Shown in pieces: positions 5,502-9,275 of a DNA stretch of 9,275 nucleotides. The notes below the pieces were generated by a model. It did no database searches and had not been told where the DNA came from. It was given only the letters and a program-made list of their open reading frames with translations. Each line of letters starts with the position of its first letter. Positions within the stretch are counted from its first letter, which is position 1. The DNA comes from an uncultured Clostridia bacterium (GTDB lineage: Bacteria; Bacillota; Clostridia; Christensenellales; CAG-138), in NCBI GenBank assembly GCA_947304365.1, contig CAMZAY010000025.1, forward strand, positions 1 through 9,275, written 5' to 3'. The position numbers and the translations under genes were made by a program.

Positions 5502-6833
5502 ATGTCAAAGAAGTTTTTTGATCCGCTTTCGGGGGTGCATGTTCCTCACAGGAAAAACACCGCCGGGATGGAGCCGGTAAGGATGCCGCCGCCCAAGTCG
5601 GTTGTTATCCCCACGGTAATGCATATCGGTGCGCCCGCCAAGCCCATTGTCAAAGCGGGCGACAAGGTGGAGGTCGGTCAGCTCATCGCGGAATCGGGCG
5701 GTTTTATTTCCGCGCCGATACATGCTTCCGTTTCGGGCACGGTCAAAAAGGTAGAGGATATCGTGCTCTCGAACGGCAGGAACGCACCCGCGGTGTTCAT
5801 CGAGTCTGACGGCGAGATGCGGCCCTATTCCGGCATAACCAAGCCGGAGATAAACTCCCTTTCCGATCTGGCGGAGGCCGTCAGGGCAAGCGGAATCGTC
5901 GGTCTCGGCGGAGCCGGCTTCCCGACGAGCGTTAAGCTTGCGATAAAGGATATCGACCAGGCGGAGTATTTCCTTATCAACGGCGCCGAGTGCGAGCCGT
6001 ATATCACCAGCGATACGCGTACGATGCTCGATTTTACCGATCTTGTGGAGAGGGGCGTCCGCCGCATATCCGAGTTTTTGAAGCCCAAGGCCGTCTATAT
6101 CGGCATTGAGAACAATAAGCCCAAGTCGATCGCGAAGCTCAAAAGACGCTTCGAGGACGATCCGCACATAATCGTTAAGGCGCTCCCGCCCGTTTACCCG
6201 CAGGGCGGCGAGAAGGTGCTGATCTACAACACCGTCGGCAGGGTCGTTCCGGAGGGAAAACTTCCGCTTGACGTCGGCGTCATTATTATGAACGTCACCA
6301 CTCTTGCCAATATCGAGAATTACATCGAGACAGGCATGCCCCTCGTTGAAAAGATAATCACCGTAGACGGCTCCGCCGTGAGGGAACCGAAGAATATCAT
6401 CGCTCCCATCGGTACGAGGATAAGGGACATCATCGACTTCTGCGGCGGCTTTATGGAGGAACCCGGCAAGCTCCTTTACGGCGGGCCGATGATGGGCATT
6501 GCGATGCCCGATCTTGACGCACCCGTGCTGAAGAATACCAACGCGCTGCTTGCGTTCAACAAGAAGGATTCCGAAGTGCCGGAGGAGACCCCGTGCATAA
6601 GGTGCGGCAACTGCGTCAATCACTGCCCGATGCGCCTGAATCCGCCCGCGATCGCAAAGGCGTTCAATATGGGCGACGGCGCGGCTCTTTATAAGCAGAG
6701 GGTCAATCTTTGCATGGAGTGCGGAGCTTGCGCCTTCGTCTGCCCGGCGCATCAGCGCATCGTGCAGAGGCATAAGCTCGCCAAGGTCATGCTCAGGAAC
6801 TGGCAGAATTCTCAAAAAGGAGATAAAGCGTAA
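5502..6833 (+). CDS. rnfC: Rnf complex subunit RnfC (ferredoxin:NAD+ oxidoreductase, NADH/FMN and Fe-S subunit)
   Basis: 444 residues, normal for clostridial RnfC. This peripheral cytosolic subunit is the NAD(H)-reactive site of the Rnf complex, which oxidises reduced ferredoxin with NAD+ and pumps Na+ or H+. An N-terminal barrel-sandwich region (about residues 25-90: KPIVKAGDKVEVGQLIAE, HASVSGTVKKVED) precedes the Complex I 51-kDa-like nucleotide/FMN domain with G134-LGGAGFPT and INGAECEPYI. Two [4Fe-4S] motifs follow: C365-IRC-GNC-VNHC-P and C404-MEC-GAC-AFVC-P, all eight cysteines present. The start at 5502 (MSKKFFDPLSGVHVPHRK) has GGAG 5 nt upstream and matches the family N-terminus. The frame extends to 5415, but that codon overlaps the -10 box. 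It is the first gene of the operon; its stop directly abuts the rnfD start (TAAATG), with AAGGAG inside rnfC. Confidence 0.96.
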   Translation: MSKKFFDPLSGVHVPHRKNTAGMEPVRMPPPKSVVIPTVMHIGAPAKPIVKAGDKVEVGQLIAESGGFISAPIHASVSGTVKKVEDIVLSNGRNAPAVFIESDGEMRPYSGITKPEINSLSDLAEAVRASGIVGLGGAGFPTSVKLAIKDIDQAEYFLINGAECEPYITSDTRTMLDFTDLVERGVRRISEFLKPKAVYIGIENNKPKSIAKLKRRFEDDPHIIVKALPPVYPQGGEKVLIYNTVGRVVPEGKLPLDVGVIIMNVTTLANIENYIETGMPLVEKIITVDGSAVREPKNIIAPIGTRIRDIIDFCGGFMEEPGKLLYGGPMMGIAMPDLDAPVLKNTNALLAFNKKDSEVPEETPCIRCGNCVNHCPMRLNPPAIAKAFNMGDGAALYKQRVNLCMECGACAFVCPAHQRIVQRHKLAKVMLRNWQNSQKGDKA

Positions 6834-7787
6834 ATGGAGCAGAAAGAGAACAACAATCTTGTGGTTTCCGTTTCGCCGCATATCAATTCCGGGCGTTCAA
6901 CAAGGGGCGTCATGCTTGACGTTATAATCGCCCTTTGCCCGGCGCTTATTGCGGGAACGGTCATATTCGGCTGGCGTTCGCTGCTCGTTGTCGCGGTCTG
7001 CGTCGCCTCCTGCCTTGCGGGGGAGGCGCTGTTCAGCCTTATCACTAAGCGCAAACAGACCGTGGGCGATCTTTCGGCGATAGTCACCGGCATGATACTC
7101 GGCTTGAACCTTCCCGCGTCGATCGGCGTTTTCCCGGCGGTAGTCGGCAGCCTTTTCGCGATAATCGTTGTCAAGTGCCTGTTTGGCGGCCTCGGCAAAA
7201 ACATTGCCAACCCCGCGGCCGCAGCACGCGTTTTCATGCTGCTCGCGTTCTCTAACGCCATGGGCTCTGTCGCGGCGGTAAAGGTCGTTCCCGATACCGT
7301 TGCGTCGCCGACGCCCCTTGCGCTTTTCAAAACGGGCGAACTGGCTTCGCTTCCCAAACTCACCGATATGCTCCTCGGCCTTCGCGGCGGCGCGATCGGC
7401 GAGACCTGCGCGATCGCTCTCCTTATCGGCTTTGTCTATCTGATGATCCGAAAGGTCATTTCATGGCATACACCCGTCGTCTATATCGGCACGGTCTTCC
7501 TGCTTTCCTGGCTTATCTATAAGGACGCCGGCCTTGCGCTTTATCAGGTTCTCTCCGGCGGTCTCCTGATCGGCGCGATTTTCATGGCGACCGATTACGT
7601 CACCACGCCCACCTCGAACCTCGGCAAAGCCGTGTTCGGCCTGGGCTGTGCGCTGCTTACGGTGCTGATCAGGAAATTCGGTTCATATCCCGAGGGCGTT
7701 TCGTTCTCGATACTTCTCATGAACCTGCTTTCCAATTATATCGATAAGCTTACCAGAAGGAAGCCCCTTGGGGAGGTGAAAGCATGA
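6834..7787 (+). CDS. rnfD: Rnf complex membrane subunit RnfD
   Basis: 317 residues. An integral membrane subunit related to NqrB that carries covalently bound FMN and takes part in ion translocation. A short cytosolic N-terminus (VVSVSPHINSGRSTRGVM) precedes many hydrophobic helices (about residues 25-45, 50-70, 80-115, 120-145, 180-205, 210-230, 238-260, 265-290). Family signatures include GLGKNIANPAAAARVFMLLAF and the conserved loop FMATDYVTTPTSNLGKAVFGLG. The expected flavinylation site, SGATPL or SATPL-like in relatives, reads A-S-P-T160-P-L here: Thr is present but the preceding residues differ. The gene is directly adjacent to rnfC and overlaps rnfG by 4 nt (ATGA), indicating translational coupling. 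Assignment rests on both sequence and the C-D-G-E-A order. Confidence 0.95.
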   Translation: MEQKENNNLVVSVSPHINSGRSTRGVMLDVIIALCPALIAGTVIFGWRSLLVVAVCVASCLAGEALFSLITKRKQTVGDLSAIVTGMILGLNLPASIGVFPAVVGSLFAIIVVKCLFGGLGKNIANPAAAARVFMLLAFSNAMGSVAAVKVVPDTVASPTPLALFKTGELASLPKLTDMLLGLRGGAIGETCAIALLIGFVYLMIRKVISWHTPVVYIGTVFLLSWLIYKDAGLALYQVLSGGLLIGAIFMATDYVTTPTSNLGKAVFGLGCALLTVLIRKFGSYPEGVSFSILLMNLLSNYIDKLTRRKPLGEVKA

Positions 7788-8317
7788 ACAGGCCGAAATT
7801 CAACGTAAAGAGCATTATAGTGCTCACGGCGATCTGCCTTATCGTTACGGCGCTGCTTGCCGTCACCAACCATTTCACCGCGCCCATCGTCGAGAAAACG
7901 CGTCAGCAGAAGATAGAGGCCTCGCTTAAGGAGGTGCTCCCCGATATGACCAAAATGGAGGAGATCACCGATCTACCCGAGGGGACCCCTTCCACCGTCA
8001 AGGCGGTCTACCGGATCAATGACGACGAGTACGCCATAGTGCTTGCGACTTCCTCCGCGTATTCCAGCAAGGATATGGGCATTACGGTCGGCATGTCAAA
8101 GGACGGAGAGATACTCGGCGTCAAGCTGACCTCATATTTCGAATCAAAGGATTTCGGCAAGGATACTTACCCGCAGAATTACGTGGGCAAGAACAGCGCG
8201 AATTACACGGATGTGGATACTTTCTCGGGCGTGACATATTCATCGAACGCGCTAAAGCGCGCGATAGGCGACGCCTTTGAATGCTTAAAACTTGTGGGAG
8301 GGGGTGCTGCTGAATGA
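7784..8317 (+). CDS. rnfG: Rnf complex subunit RnfG (covalent FMN subunit)
   Basis: 177 residues, slightly short for the family. One N-terminal membrane anchor (about residues 8-28, SIIVLTAICLIVTALLAVTNHF) is followed by an extracytoplasmic FMN-binding domain. The flavinylation motif is S148-G-V-T151-Y-S-S, equivalent to the SGATxTS motif where ApbE links FMN to Thr; Val replaces the common Ala. The upstream segment KDMGITVGMSKDGEILGVKL matches the domain core. RnfG relays electrons within the complex on the outer face of the membrane. Its SD (GGGAGGTGA) lies within rnfD and is one of the strongest in the window. The start overlaps the rnfD stop and the stop overlaps the rnfE start (both ATGA). 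It needs an ApbE flavin transferase, which is not encoded in this window. Confidence 0.94.
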   Translation: MNRPKFNVKSIIVLTAICLIVTALLAVTNHFTAPIVEKTRQQKIEASLKEVLPDMTKMEEITDLPEGTPSTVKAVYRINDDEYAIVLATSSAYSSKDMGITVGMSKDGEILGVKLTSYFESKDFGKDTYPQNYVGKNSANYTDVDTFSGVTYSSNALKRAIGDAFECLKLVGGGAAE

Positions 8318-9021
8318 AAAAGCTGAGGATCCTTACAAACGGCCTTTTAAAGGAAAATCCCGTATTGGTGCTCGTTCTCGGCACTTGCCCCACGCTCGCT
8401 ATGAGCGTCAGCGTCGTCAACGCGATCGCAATGGGACTTGCCGCGACCTTCGTGCTCATCTGCTCCAACGCCGTCATTTCGCTTCTTCGCAAGGTGATAC
8501 CCGACACCGTCAGGATCCCCTGCTACATAGTCGTCATCGCCGGCTTCGTCACGCTGGTCCAGATGCTGATGGAAGCGTATCTGCCCGATCTATACGATAT
8601 GCTCGGCGTTTATCTGGCGCTGATCGTCGTCAACTGCATCATATTGGGCAGGGCGGAGATGTTCGCCAATAAGCATAACGTGTTGGAGTCCGCGCTTGAC
8701 GGCCTCGGTATGGGCTTCGGCTTCACGCTTGCTCTGCTTGCAATGGCGATAATCCGTGAGGTGCTCGGCAACGCGAGCTTCGCCGGCCACGCGATCGGCT
8801 TCCTCCAGAATTACAAGATCCCCATTCTTGTGGCGCCTCCGGGCGGCTTCCTCGTATTCGGCTGCCTTATCGCGCTCGTTGCCGCCGTTACCCGCGGCAA
8901 GGCTCCCAAGAAGAAGACCTTCGACTGCGAAGGCTGCCCCTCCGCGTCGTTCTGCCGTAAGGACTGCGCATCCTGCGGCGTAAATACCGAGAAGGGAGGC
9001 GAAGCGAATGGCAACGTTTAA
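8314..9021 (+). CDS. rnfE: Rnf complex membrane subunit RnfE with cysteine-rich C-terminal tail
   Basis: 235 residues. An integral membrane subunit homologous to NqrD which, with RnfA, forms a pseudo-symmetric pair holding an intramembrane [2Fe-2S] cluster. The segment NPVLVLVLGTC25PTLAMSV and the conserved VVNC108IILGRAEMFA supply the family cysteines; C70 is in RIPCYIVVIAGFVT. About six helices span residues 15-192. After the last helix (GGFLVFGCLIALVAAV) a basic stretch, KAPKKK, leads to an unusual tail with five cysteines, C205-xx-C208-x5-C214-xxx-C218-xx-C221, reminiscent of a small Fe-S or zinc knuckle. The tail makes it longer than the usual 195-210 residues. The SD is GGGAGGGGGTG. The last 14 nt overlap rnfA. 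Confidence 0.94.
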   Translation: MKKLRILTNGLLKENPVLVLVLGTCPTLAMSVSVVNAIAMGLAATFVLICSNAVISLLRKVIPDTVRIPCYIVVIAGFVTLVQMLMEAYLPDLYDMLGVYLALIVVNCIILGRAEMFANKHNVLESALDGLGMGFGFTLALLAMAIIREVLGNASFAGHAIGFLQNYKIPILVAPPGGFLVFGCLIALVAAVTRGKAPKKKTFDCEGCPSASFCRKDCASCGVNTEKGGEANGNV

Positions 9022-9275
9022 GCTTCTGCTCAAGATAATAATGATGTCCGTACTGGTCAACAACTACGTGCTGTCAAAGTTTTTGGGCATCTGTCCCTTC
9101 CTGGGCGTATCCAAAAAACTCGATCAGGCCTCCGGCATGGGCGTAGCGGTCATATTCGTAATGCTGCTTGCCACGGCGGTCACATGGCCCATACAGACCT
9201 TCCTGCTCGATAAGTTCAATATGGGCTATCTGCAGACGATCGTGTTCATACTCGTCATCGCCGCCCTCGTGCAGT
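9008..9275 (+). CDS. rnfA: Rnf complex membrane subunit RnfA, 5' part
   Basis: The first 89 codons; the gene runs off the window end. It starts MATFKLLLKIIMMSVLVNNY and contains the family signature VLSKFLGIC29PFLGVSKK, where C29 is the expected half-membrane cysteine of the [2Fe-2S] site shared with RnfE. Two further hydrophobic helices follow (about residues 42-62 and 74-89). It is homologous to NqrE. The SD GGGAGG lies 8 nt before the ATG, inside rnfE, and the start overlaps the rnfE 3' end by 14 nt in another frame, so translation is coupled. In the usual clostridial order rnfB, the ferredoxin-accepting Fe-S subunit, comes next. Confidence 0.94.
   Translation, partial: MATFKLLLKIIMMSVLVNNYVLSKFLGICPFLGVSKKLDQASGMGVAVIFVMLLATAVTWPIQTFLLDKFNMGYLQTIVFILVIAALVQ

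Noticed and set aside
5505..6881. Long open frame (458 codons) on the minus strand opposite rnfC
   Set aside because: It is a shadow of rnfC produced by codon bias: the product is rich in Arg, His and Asp without family signatures, no good SD is present, and rnfC has unambiguous motifs.
7763..7773. GCCCCTTGGGG just before the rnfG SD, identical to part of the glmM leader stem (510-520)
   Set aside because: Only the CCCCTTGGGG core repeats; the flanks (CGGC/GCCG, GGAAAGG) are absent and the sequence codes for conserved rnfD C-terminal residues. Most likely coincidence.

Overview
The window looks like a chromosomal segment of an anaerobic, probably gut-associated, uncultured Clostridia-type Firmicute (Bacillota). 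The evidence is a clostridial-order rnf operon (C-D-G-E-A), a DUF421 (YetF) plus DUF4363 gene pair, Gram-positive-style Shine-Dalgarno (SD) sites (GGAGG, GGGAGGTG), and sigma-A promoters with 17-bp spacers. GC content is moderate to high. No RNA gene, CRISPR array, insertion sequence or intrinsic terminator was recognised. No stretch longer than 300 bases lacks a gene; the longest gap is about 220 bp.

Layout. (1) 1-308, minus: N-terminal part of a secreted D-Ala-D-Ala carboxypeptidase-like (peptidase S11) protein whose SxxK lysine is alanine. (2) 309-531: divergent promoter region. (3) 532-2569, plus: glmM followed 7 nt later by a stand-alone left-handed beta-helix acyltransferase resembling the acetyltransferase half of GlmU. 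Together they could carry out consecutive steps towards UDP-GlcNAc. (4) 2552-3645, minus: a translationally coupled yetF-like/DUF4363 pair, tail-to-tail with the previous operon and overlapping it by 18 bp. (5) 3787-4209, plus: a small orphan lipoprotein. (6) 4210-5322, minus: a DUF3810 membrane protein with an HExxH zinc-protease-like motif; its stop codon abuts the lipoprotein stop. (7) 5323-5501: back-to-back promoters for the DUF3810 gene and the rnf operon. (8) 5502 to the window end, plus: rnfC, rnfD, rnfG, rnfE and the 5' part of rnfA, tightly coupled. rnfB is expected just downstream.

How the genes work together. The rnf genes encode the membrane ferredoxin:NAD+ oxidoreductase, which pumps Na+ or H+. 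GlmM and the hexapeptide protein belong to cell-wall precursor supply, and the S11-like protein to the cell envelope. The YetF pair, the lipoprotein and the DUF3810 protein are envelope proteins of unknown role.

The most unusual signals are four. The first is a similar short leader before glmM and the lipoprotein gene: a small stem, then GGAAAGG, then a second stem of different sequence, then the start codon. The second is the missing catalytic lysine in the S11-like protein. The third is a five-cysteine cytosolic-type tail on RnfE. The fourth is the divergent rnf/DUF3810 promoter pair, whose -35 boxes lie 7 bp apart.
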